64,000 bases of DNA, from contig NW_024037048.1 in assembly GCF_015706575.1 (NCBI RefSeq), positions 9,813,512 to 9,877,511 of the forward strand. The letters are read 5' to 3'. This stretch comes from Patiria miniata (Eukaryota > Echinodermata > Asteroidea > Valvatida > Asterinidae). A program made the position numbers and the translations under genes. How positions within the stretch are numbered: position 1 is the first letter of the stretch; every line of letters begins with the position of its first letter. Shown here piece after piece: positions 42,168 to 52,500 of the stretch. Under the pieces are notes generated by a model, which saw only the letters and a list, made by a program, of their open reading frames with translations, made no database searches and was not told where the DNA came from.

Positions 42168-45100
42168 CTGGTGAAATCAGACGGAAATTGCAAAAAGTTA
42201 CAACATGGGTCACATCTTCTTACAAAAAGCAAGCTTATTTTAACCTCAAGAGTGTCTTAAGGATGCCTTGGGCCTAAGCTGATTAAATTAACAAAAGAAC
42301 AGCCTCCATTGAGATTGAAGAAATTTGGCCTCGTGTTTTGTTTATTGCAACTGTAGACGCTTTCAAATTCAGTGCAACCTCACCCCGATTTAGTTTAGAC
42401 GCCAAAACAACAGTACACCCCAAATTTTTGTATCTGAAAATCCATGTTTGACGTCACCCCAATTACAGATGCCAAAATAAATTACTAACTCCAAAAACGT
42501 CTGAAAATTCATTTGTGACTTTGACTCAATTTGGTATCGAAGCAAAAATAAGTGCGTGCACTTTATGTTAAATTATCTAAAAAATGTAAAATCGATTATC
42601 TAATACCCACCCACTCCCCCTGTTTTCGGAATGGCAGATGTTTTGGAAAAGATTGAATTCCGTTCTGACCTTGGCTGCTTGTGTCTTCTTTTTGTTGACC
42701 TGAAGACTGGGTGCGGCGGCTTGGGGCTTGCCCTTGGCATACAGGGACGAGTCGCTGAATGAAGGTGGAAGGGGCTTGCCTCCAATCCCGCCCTCTGACA
42801 CCGGGAAATTGGGCGGCGTCGTAGGAGAGGTAGGAATGCCGGGGTCGGTAGGCAACACGCCGACCTGATGATAATAGAATGTGTGTAAAATTAACCCTAA
42901 ATCCCTAGGCATTTTTTGGCTGGGATGCAACCTTAATCCCGCAGAATCCCCCAATAGCCTCCATGTTAAAAAATTGCATACAGCCTCAATCCTGCAAAAT
43001 TCTCCGTTATTTCTGGAATGTGGTCCTTGGAGGGGTGACCACTGCCTCAATCCTGCAAGATCCTCCAGCAATCACTGTCAATATGTTGAGGCAGAGCCAG
43101 TGACATCCTGGAGAAGTGCGGGGATTTCAAGTATAATCTAGGCCTAAATTTATGCTTGGCTGAGCATAAACAACACAAGGTCCGGCCCAAAACCTTGACA
43201 CAGTGCATCCTCTAAAATCGGCCACACATTTTTTGCCATTTAGCCTCAATCCTGCAAAATCCTTCATTTTGCAAAGATGATTTTGCAGGAATTGGGAAGG
43301 TTTACATCACAACCCTACACGATTAGGGGTGTGCATTTACGGGTAGTTCGGAGACCGGATTCCTGAACGAAAAAAACCGACCAAACTCAACACCGATTTC
43401 AAATCTCATAAGTTGCTGTTGAGATTGTTCATAAAGGTCCGCACGATAATACTACCGCATCGGTGCGTCAATACAGCAAGTTACAAGTGTGTACAGTGAG
43501 CTTTATGGTGTAAAGTGCAACTTTTTCACGCGCGTCATAAACGTGAAACACGTTTTGTTTTCCCTGTAGCCTGGTTTTCATTTGGAAAAATCCCTACCAA
43601 AAAATCTCATAAATCTCATAAGTTGCTGTTGAGATTGTTCATAAAGGTCTGCACGATAATACTACCGCATCGATGCGTCAATACAGTAAGTTACAAGTGT
43701 GTACAGTGAGCTTTATGGTGTAAAGTGCAACTTTTTCACGCGCGTCATAAACGTGAAACACGTTTTGTTTTCCCTGTAGCCTGGTTTTCATTTGGAAAAA
43801 TCCCTACCAAAAAAAAAAAAATTCAAAACCTTTCTTGTTCATTATGCGAGAAACTACTCGGTGATTGTAAAGTTGGTTACGGGTGCCCGATCCCATAATC
43901 TGGAACCTGATGACGTCAACGGGCGGATACTCGGGTACCCATTTCATACGCACAGCCCTACATGTATGTACACGATGCAACACTGTTCAGTGGGCCATGG
44001 ACAAATTCTGAGGTATTGAGAGCTAGATCAAACGAACAATGCCGCTGTTGTATCGTGCTGCAGTTGGTGACCGCAGACTCAGGGGCCGTTTGGCCGTAAG
44101 ATTTTAAACACTATGGGATCTTGTTAGACTAAGCAGGCTTCTCCTTTCAACAAGCATGACATCTTGTTGATGCGTTTCGCAGGGTTTCGAGGCTTAATCC
44201 CCATGAGGGTTTTGGGTTGTGGTACTGATTCTTACCCCTCCGGCTTTGAGCAGTTTCCTGCGGAAGTCCTCGGTCGGATTGTGGAAGGTCAGCTTCTCGC
44301 ATCGGATGTGGTTGACCGGAGGTTGCTGCTCCGTGTTCAAGAAGAGGTCGTAGTTCAAGATGACCTTCTTGGGTTCTTCCTTGGATCGGAAGTGAACCTC
44401 GATGGTCATTAGGAAGCCTGCGTAGCCCGATTCAGCAACTTCATACGGTGGCTCTTTGACGACTGGGGAAGGAACGATACATAAAACAGTTGTAGGAAAT
44501 AGGTTTGTGAAAATAGAGATGGGGAAAATGCTACAAATGGTTCTGATTCTGAATGGTTGATTTGCGATGACTTGTGATGATTTGTGATTTGCTAGTGATT
44601 TGCTAATGATTTGCTCGTGATAACTCGGGATTGACTTTTGATAACTCATAATGACTTGTGATTGACATTAATTTTGATGACTTGTGATTGACATTAATTT
44701 TGATGACTTGTGATTGACATTCGATGTTGTAATTGTCTTGTGGTAACTTGTGATGACATGTGATGACTTCCGATTGACTAGTTGTCGACCTTGGAATGAT
44801 TTGTGATCGACTTATGATGCTTTGTGATGACTTGTGATTGACTTGTGATTGATTTGTGATTGACTTGCGATGACTTGTGATGGACTTGTGATGGACTTGT
44901 GATTGACTTTTGATGACTTGTGATCGACTTGTGATCGACTTGTGATTGACTTGTGATTGACTTGTGATTGACTTGTGATGACTTGTGATGGACTTGTGAT
45001 GACTTGCGATGACTTGTGATGACTTGTGATTGACTTGGGATGACTTGTGATTGACTTATGATTGACTTGTGATGACTTGTGATTGACTTGTGATGACTTA

Positions 45101-48100
45101 TGATTGACTTGTGATGACTTGTGATGGACTTGTGATGACTTATGATTGACTTGTAATGACTTGTGATTGACTTATGATTGACTTGTGATGACTTGTGATG
45201 ACTTGTGATGACTTGTGATTGATTTATGATTGACTTGTGATCGACTGTGATGACTTGTGATTGACTTGTGATTGACTTGTGATTGACTTGTGATGACCTG
45301 ATTACTCTTTAGGCCAAGTAAAACAATAAACCAGTTTCTCATCTCCACCCACTTCCTTTTTCCCGCCCGCCTCCTTTTTTTCTAAAATTCATACATTTGC
45401 AATACGTTCTGCAAATATATTGTCAATTATATGTCTTTTAAATTTGTTTCCAACAAGACTGTAACTACATGTATAATCGTAGAAAGGGTTATGACTCCTT
45501 TGGACTCAATTTAGCATCAGCGAAAGAGTCGAGAAAATGGAAGAATTCATCTACCAATTTGGAAAATCTGCCCTCTTGCTCTTGGGACAAGTTGTCGGAA
45601 AAAGATTTACGTAAACAGTGAAAGTAAAAATGCCACAAATGGTTCTTGAACAATGTTGGATAGATTAGGCTTGGCTTGACTTGTGATGACTTATGATTTG
45701 TGACTGATTTGTGATCGACTTGTAATGACCTGTGACGATTTGCAATTGATGCCTTGTGATTGACTAATGATGACTTGTGATGACGTATGACTGTGACTGA
45801 TTTGCCATGACTTGCGATAGCTTGTGATGACTTGTGACTGACTTTTGATGTCTTGTGATTGACTTGTGATTGACTTGTGATTGACTTGTGATGACTTGTG
45901 ATGACTTGTGATTGACTTGTGATTGACTTGTGATGACTTGTGATGACTTGTGATTGACTTTTGATGTCTTGTGATTGACTTGTGATTGACTTGTGATTGA
46001 CTTGTGATGACTTGTGATTGACTTTTGATGTCTTGTGATTGACTTGTGATGGACTTTTGATGTCTTGTGATTGACTTGTGATGACTTGAGATTGACTTTT
46101 GATGTCTTGTGATTGACTTGTGATTGACTTGTGATGACTTGTGATTGACTTGTGATTGACTTGTGATGGACTTGTGATGACCGGACCAGAAACTATTTAT
46201 TTTTCTACTCGGCCTAAGAATCAGGGTCATTTTTTATACCTCTTCTGGGCTTTGGGAAGCTCTCGTGCAGCTGAAAGACGACCTTATCCACAAAATGGTG
46301 GATGTTGCTGCCCTCTGGCCCCCGGACAAACACCATCCAGTCATGAGTGAATCCCTGAGGCGTGGGTTTGTCACGAATGTTGGCTCGGTGGCCAAGCTCC
46401 AACTTGACCTGAACGCTCTGTGTGACGGAATGGGAAAAATGGACGTTATGAAGCATTAGGCCAAAAAAAAAGGGTCTCCGGTTTCTGGTATGGAGCTTGC
46501 CCAAAAAGTGGTGCAGCGACACGGCTTTTTTTTTTTTTACCTGATTTTTTTGCTTCAAATGTCAGCTGATGACTGGAAATGGTGCCCGACTAAACTTAGT
46601 GCAAATATATGGGAGTCCAGAGAGGCCACATACAGCTTATTCTCGATCATAACCCCATCTAAAAACACGTTAAAATTGTGCAGCAGCAGGATTCCAGTCA
46701 AACCAGTGAGTTTGGCGGTTTTGAGACATCATACATTGAAAAAAAAACTTTTTCATTTTGCCGACGCGCATGGCTACGGCGACGCACGCGCATACCAGAA
46801 ACCGGATACTTTTTTTTTTGGCCTTAGCAATCCTATTTTATGAAGTGGAGCGGTGTGTATCGTCTTTTCTCTCAAACCTACAAGGCCTCAAGCGCAGAAA
46901 AATTACTTGCAAACCACTTCACCCCGGGATTATTTTGCCGCAAAGTTCGATTTTCGCAAAAGGCAAAGGGCTCGGACTTGTTGTTCAATCGTGCGGTGTT
47001 AAAGGGAATGTACATCATTGGCTTTTGCTGTAATTTTCGGAAATGAACTATTTGAGGGGTTAGTATAATAGATCAAATATTGTTACACTGACATTTTTGA
47101 AGTTTTGTGTTCGAAAAGGTTGGAAAAACCAAGAAAAACAAAAATGTTCAAGTAGTCTGGTTCCCTGACTCCACAAAAGATACAATGGATCAATCTATAG
47201 ATGATGGAAAATTGTAAGGCAAGGGAACCAGTCTTAGCTGGCCTGCACCCGTTCATGAACATGTAACCAATAGCAAACAAAATTTGAACTGAAAAAATGG
47301 TAAATTTGGAGCAGTAGTTGAAAAATAGTTAGGTTTTTCCAACGCTGGTCGGCCGACCACCGCTGGAAACGTATACAAAACTACCATTTTCTTGAAAATG
47401 ACTTCACACCAGGTGCCATAATTTTACAAGATGCTTGAGACTGTCATTTACCAACATCCTAGTAAGGTATTTCGTAAAAACTTGGTAGTTTTATTTTTCG
47501 ATGTTTGCAAATTTGTATATTCCCTTAAAGGGAAAAAAATCATAACTTTTTGGTAATGAGAGATAAAAAGCTGATTCAAAAATCAAACTAGGCCTATTGT
47601 TTATTTTTTAAGGATTCCTAACCACCATAACCACTAAACAGTTTGATAAGTTTGGAATTTTGTGGGAAAATTTAGAGGTGTTAAATAATAATTTTGACAC
47701 TAAAAATTACAGAATGTTATCATTGGATTTTGCCATTTAAATTGTTACATCTCCAAAACGTAAGCTCGTAGTATGAAAAAGATTCAAACGTTCTTGATTT
47801 TGTCGTGTGATTCTCTTTCCAGTGACACCAAATTTTCAAGGGTTGTATGAAAAAATCCAAATGCTGTACTCCCTAACAAAAGGCACGAGGGATTAATTAC
47901 TGAATTAGCGTGTTTAGAAGTCACCCGATATAATCATGAATATACTGTCTTACTGATACTTTGGCGATAGTGAAGTGTAGGGCCCCTGTTTTGTTTTGAT
48001 CAAATTAGAGTAAAAAAATGTTTTGTATTGCTCAAAAATCATCTTTACAATCGAAAGCAGACTTTTCTCAATTCTAATGCCATCCGTTTTGCAGTTTTGA

Positions 48101-48200
48101 ACAGATTCTTGGGGAAGAAATCATGATTTTCCTGCGCAGTTTGTGCCTTGCGATTCAGCGCGCCATGCGTGCTCACAGTACATCGCGCCGTGATCGCCAT
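40713..48200 (-). CDS. MLLT3: AF9/ENL-type YEATS-domain protein, five coding exons
   Basis: Exons in transcript order: 48200-48177, 46417-46240, 44462-44236, 42864-42670, 42167-40713. Phases match at every junction; total 2079 nt, 692 residues plus stop (vertebrate AF9 and ENL are about 560-570). The N-terminal YEATS domain (residues about 9-140) is very close to vertebrate AF9. The acyl-lysine pocket is intact: F31 in QGFTHDW, H59/S61/F62 in LHESF, G80-Y81 in SGYAGF. A long linker follows, rich in KEPKTGS-like heptads, with an acidic run (DENDDDDDD) and Ser-rich basic stretches. The C-terminal ANC1-homology domain (last ~65 residues, [21 protein letters not shown]) is strongly conserved. Family members read acetylated or crotonylated H3 and use the AHD to recruit AF4/AFF (super elongation complex), DOT1L or CBX8. 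Whether this is the single ancestor of MLLT1 and MLLT3 cannot be decided here. Confidence 0.94.
42670..42864 (-). CDS. MLLT3: MLLT exon: Pro/Ser linker
   Basis: 65 codons, phase 0 at both ends; acceptor tattatcatcag, donor gtcaga. It reads [20 protein letters not shown] and so on to NKKKTQAAK. Low complexity, no domain. It is supported by the open frame, splice signals and phase fit between the YEATS and terminal exons. Confidence 0.8.
42895..43115 (+). repeat. Interspersed repeat S, copy 2 (MLLT intron 3)
   Basis: Same sequence as 9430-9660, starting ~30 bp upstream of the MLLT exon acceptor at 42864 in minus-strand terms. Confidence 0.8.
43401..43812 (+). repeat. Tandem duplication, 210-bp unit
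   Basis: Two nearly identical copies (AAATCTCATAAGTTGCTGTT to 'tttggaaaaatccctaccaa') exactly 210 bp apart, in MLLT intron 3. Confidence 0.92.
44236..44462 (-). CDS. MLLT3: MLLT exon: YEATS domain, second part
   Basis: Acceptor cgttccttccccag, donor gtaaga; 227 nt. It reads [20 protein letters not shown], then [40 protein letters not shown] and [15 protein letters not shown]. These match the YEATS reader-pocket GY and the closing [17 protein letters not shown] of vertebrate AF9/ENL. Confidence 0.96.
44566..45296. repeat. Minisatellite array in MLLT intron 2 (part 1)
   Basis: GTGATGACTT and GTGATTGACTT units, about 70 in all, with decayed units at the left edge. Same family as 34988-36530. 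Confidence 0.95.
45674..46183. repeat. Minisatellite array in MLLT intron 2 (part 2)
   Basis: Same units with a higher-order pattern marked by TTGACTTTTGATGTCTTGTG, which recurs five times. The array stops about 57 bp from exon 2. Confidence 0.95.
46240..46417 (-). CDS. MLLT3: MLLT exon: YEATS domain, first part
   Basis: Acceptor cccattccgtcacacag, donor gtataa; 178 nt. It reads [19 protein letters not shown], then [19 protein letters not shown] and [19 protein letters not shown], nearly identical to the vertebrate AF9 YEATS core. A satellite array begins only about 57 bp downstream of its donor, and a Harbinger-like MITE lies about 40 bp upstream of its acceptor. Confidence 0.96.
46458..46824. 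mobile_element. Harbinger-like MITE family C, copy in MLLT intron 1
   Basis: Termini GGCCAAAAAAAAAGGGTCTC and 'ggatacttttttttttggcc', flanked by TTA on both sides; internally ~90% like 22257-22640. Confidence 0.82.
46999..47528. mobile_element. MITE family A, inverted copy in MLLT intron 1
   Basis: Reverse orientation: starts 'ttaaagggaatgtacatcat' and ends 'gtttgcaaatttgtatattc'. It carries the GCTGGTCGGCCGACCA palindromic core near 47345. Confidence 0.75.
48177..48200 (-). CDS. MLLT3: Candidate MLLT first coding exon (8 codons)
   Basis: Reads MAITARCT, then donor gtgagc in phase 0, the phase required by the YEATS exon, where vertebrate AF9 also has a short leader (MASSCA). The start context has A at -3 and G at +4, in a CpG-rich patch unlike its surroundings. 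Another ATG exon elsewhere upstream remains possible. Confidence 0.5.
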
Positions 48201-49567
48201 ATTTATTTTCGGGTCGCGTGTTGTTGCCGCGCTGTCATCGTCATTTTACCCCCAAATTTCCCTCAAAAAATCAAAACCCTGCCCTTTATCTATGACATAG
48301 GCCCTACCTGTTTATTGAGAATGTTGCCAACTAGTTTGGTAGGCCCAATAAATTTAAGTGGATTTTGTTCCCTTTTTTATAGGAACCAGGCCCTACACTA
48401 CACGATCGCCAATATTTCTGTACATTTGAACTATTATTCATGTTATTGGAGGCCTATTCTGTTAAACAGCGATTGGCCTACCAGAACATTGTAACGTCTG
48501 AAAAAATACTGTTTTACTTTTAGTGTTTACAAAAAAAAAAGTTTAGCCTAGCGTCAGCACGTTTTGCATTCATCACAAAATAAAAATAGCAATCGTTCCA
48601 AATATTCAATTTTAAAGGTCGAATTCCCAATTCTTTTCCCCTTTACCTGTGTGCTCATCGTGCTGGCTGCAAACGCCTCTATACAAAACAACGCTGCCCT
48701 TTCAAAAACTACAATATCTGAAGCGGAACGCTGTCATCTTGCCGTAGAAAACATCACTCAAGCGTCAAAATGGCGACAGATATGAGAAATTCCCACAATG
48801 CATCCACACTAAATTTATGTCAAATTTTATTGAGTTTGAGTGGTCGTCAGAAATACGTCAAAAACTCTGAAATATACACTTTTATATTTGTCGTCCAACC
48901 ATGCTTTCTAAATAGTTTTTGTGTTAATTAAATAAGAAGCACTTCGAATGGGAAAAATAGGTCAAATATTAATGAATTACATTATAATTTTCATTGATAA
49001 GTGCATCAAAATATTGCGACATAAAACAGTCGTAAAGAATATACGGAATATACGTCTTGTATGGTATCCAAACGACTGTCATTAATTTCTTAATTATTTG
49101 AAGCGAATCTCGAATTGTAAGACCGGGGTTGAGAGCCAGACTGTTTGTATTATAACGCATGAACCATGAACACATCTGAGCGATGAGCGGCGCGGGCGGA
49201 TGACTCAACTTGTGTCCAGATTTTTTGCCGACTAATTCGTCCATTTGTTCCTCATCTAATCAGCTATGACATGATAAAACCGAGGAATATAAGAATCTGT
49301 TGCGTGTTGTGAAATCGTAGCTCCATTTGAAAGAAGAATTTGGAGATCGAGGGAAGTAGAATTGTGGCTCCAAATTTCCAACATGATCCCGGAAGTACTG
49401 CATGGATCGGGTTAAATTTGCTGACTGCACTGGGAGTGGGAGTGCGACTGCGAGTGAATCCCCGTGCGAGTGAGAATGTTAATATTGGAGTGATTGACAA
49501 GGCCCGGTTGGTTTGTAATTGAGACTTTTCGTTGATCTGGAAAAGACATCAATCCCCAATAGACAAG
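48201..49567. promoter_or_regulatory. Head-to-head region between MLLT and MYO1 starts
   Basis: This 1.37-kb interval separates the proposed start codons of two divergent genes. The left edge (48160-48245) is CpG-rich; 49330-49570 is the likely MYO1 5' UTR and core promoter. I see no TATA box placed convincingly and no MITE. A shared promoter is an inference from geometry. Confidence 0.35.
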
Positions 49568-49570
49568 ATG
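49568..49570 (+). CDS. MYO1E: Candidate MYO1 initiator exon (ATG then donor)
   Basis: The sequence caagATG is followed at once by gtgagtatt, a near-ideal donor. The ATG context has A at -3 and G at +4. Phase 0 agrees with the next exon (ACG TAC CAT TGG). This would leave only Met in exon 1, with a 5' UTR to its left and a 10.9-kb first intron. No competing ATG-donor pair was found nearby, but no transcript evidence is available. Confidence 0.45.
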
Positions 49571-52500
49571 GTGAGTATTAGTAACTTGATACAGTTTCCC
49601 TTGTGATATTTGAGCTTAATTATTTCTGAATTATGTTGACCTCAATGTCAATGACACTGTACAAAATTGGTTGACGCTTGAACATGTTGGTGTTGCATTG
49701 TTGGAACTTCCAACAATGCAACATACATAGTGATAATGATAGGTGGGGCTGGCTGATGTCATGGACTAGCCCCATAAATGTGGCCAATTTACTGGACAGC
49801 TGGACTACCGTCATGTCTGTAAATAAAGGCCACACTTGGACATTTACAAAACGCAGTGGCTATCGTTACGGCAGCATTTCCCATTTTCTATTGTTACGGT
49901 AGTAGGCCTACTGCAACTTTTATAAAAACATGAGAAGAATATATAAAATTAAAAGGAAAAAAGTGAATTGGAACGTTATAAAATTCGGACTTTATTTCCC
50001 TTATAAAAAAATCCTCCAAAGCCTCAGGTTTAATAGAAAAAGAAAAAAATTCGAGTGCAAAACTGAGACGCGAACCCGCAACCTCGCGGTTCAAAATCCT
50101 ACCCTTTATCGACTGAGCTGCCGCACTGCTTGCTAAAATGTGGGGAAACAAATAATTATATACCTGCGTGCGTATCAAAAAAGAATCGTAGAGGGCGCTA
50201 AACAACGGCTGCCGTAACAATAGCCACTTCGTTTACAAAAACATGTAGAACTCTGTCAAATTTTGATTTTCACATTTAGGCTTAGTTTGAAATTTATTTT
50301 TGCTTTAGAAGCATAGTCACCCTTTTTACAGCTAATCAGAAAGTGCTGCCTTTTTCAGATCTCCAGATTCGTTTGCACACGTTTGCGTATCAAAATTTCA
50401 ACATGAAATTTCACAAAAAGTAGACATCTGAAAAAGGCAGCACTTTATGATTAGCCTATAAAGACTTTTTAGAGGGTGAGTATATGCTTCTGAAGCAAAA
50501 ATAAATTACAAACTAAGACTAAATATGAAAATCAAAATTTGACAAAGTGACTTCTACATGTTTTTGTACATGATGGAAGTGCGGCCTTTATTTACGGAGG
50601 TAGTCCAGTAAATTGGCCACATTTATGGGGCTAAACTGTGATTTTAAAGAATAATTATATCGATGATGATAGGTGGGGCTGGCTGATGTCATTACTATGA
50701 TGGATGTCATTGTCATCCGATGAAAAAATCTATTCAAATGAATTTCATTTACACACCAACATGACCAGTTTTCATCGGTTGCTATGTGCATAGAGCTAGT
50801 CAAGCCAATGTAAACAACTCTCTGATGGCAACGCCCACCTATAAAAATATATGATGATGTTCATTGATATTAATTTTGAAACTCAATCTTTAAAAGAGAA
50901 TTTCAAACTATAAAGGAGAGTGTATGATAATGATAAATTTAAATTATGATAAAAACACTAACTTTTATTTATTTGTTGATTTTAATTTTTATGCCCCGCG
51001 GCGAAGCCGAAGGGGCATACTGTTTCCGCCTTGTCCTTCCGTGGGTGGGTGGGTGGGTGGGTGTGTGTGTCCGGACAAATCTTGTCAGCGCGATAACTTG
51101 AGAAATACTTTACATATGAACTTCAAATTTGGTTTGTGGATTGTCCTTGGTAATCCTAAGAAGCCTTTTGCATTTGGGGCCGAAAGGTCAAGGGTCAAGG
51201 TCACAGTGGCTGAAACAATAGAAATTTTGTCAGCGCGATAACTTGAGAAATACTTTACATATTAACTTCAAATTTGGTTTGTGGATTGTCCTTGGCAATT
51301 CTAAGAAGCCTTTTGCATTGGGGGCCAAAAGGTCAAGGGTCAAGGTCACAGTGGCTGAAACAATAGAAATTTTGTCAGCGCGATAACTTGAGAAATACTT
51401 TACATATGAACTTCAAATTTGGTTTGTGGATTGTCCTTGGTAATCCTAAGAAGCCTTTTGCATTTGGGGCCGAAAGGTCAAGGGTCAAGGTCACAGTGGC
51501 TGAAACAATAGAAATTTTGTCAGCGCGATAACTTGAGAAATACTTTACATATGAACTTCAAATTTGGTTTGTGGATTGTCCTTGGCAATTCTAAGAAGCA
51601 TTTTGCATTTGGGGCCAAAAGGTCAAGGGTCAAGGTCACAGCGGCTGAAACAATAGAAATTTTGTCAGCGCGATAACTTGAGAAATACTTTACATATGAA
51701 TTTCAAATTTGGTTTGTGGATTGTCCTTGGCAATCCTAAGAAGCCTATCGCATTGGGGGTCAAAAGGTCAAGGGTCAAGGTCACAGTGGCTAAAACAATA
51801 GAAATCTTGTATTTATTCTGAGATGATAGGGATTAGGGATTAATTCATATAAAACCTACAGAAGACACTAATGCTGTCAGTGAACGTTCCATTTGACCAA
51901 GGTACATGTAAGTTGATGTTAGAGTGGTGTTATGTCATGGAAACAGTCACGGTTGCGGGGCATTTGTGTTTGTAAACACACCTGACTTGTTTACTGATGT
52001 AATTTAAGTACAATTCTGAAAATAATTATGACTGTCTTTTTAAAAACACTAACTTTTATTTATTTGTTGATTTTAATTTTTTACTGATATAAAAGTACAA
52101 TTCTGAAAATAATTATGACTGTCAAAACTAATAATTATCAAAAATAAAACCCTAACCCACCTCAATCCTCCAAAAATCTCCTGGCAGTTCTGGAAAATTT
52201 TGGAGGATTGAGGATGAATGGTGTTGAAGCACATGAGGATTCTGGAGGATTGAGGATGAATGGTGTTGAAGCACAAGAGGATTTTGGAGGATTGAGGATG
52301 AATGGTGATTGAAGCACAAGAGGATTTTGGAGGATTGAGGATGAATGGTGTTTGAAGCACAAGAGGATTTTGGAGGATTGAGGATAAATGGTGTTTGAAG
52401 CACAAGAGGATTCTGGAGGATTGAGGATGAATGGTTTTTGAAGCACAAGAGGATTTTGGAGGATTGAGGATGAATGGTGTTTGAAGCACAAGAGGATTTT

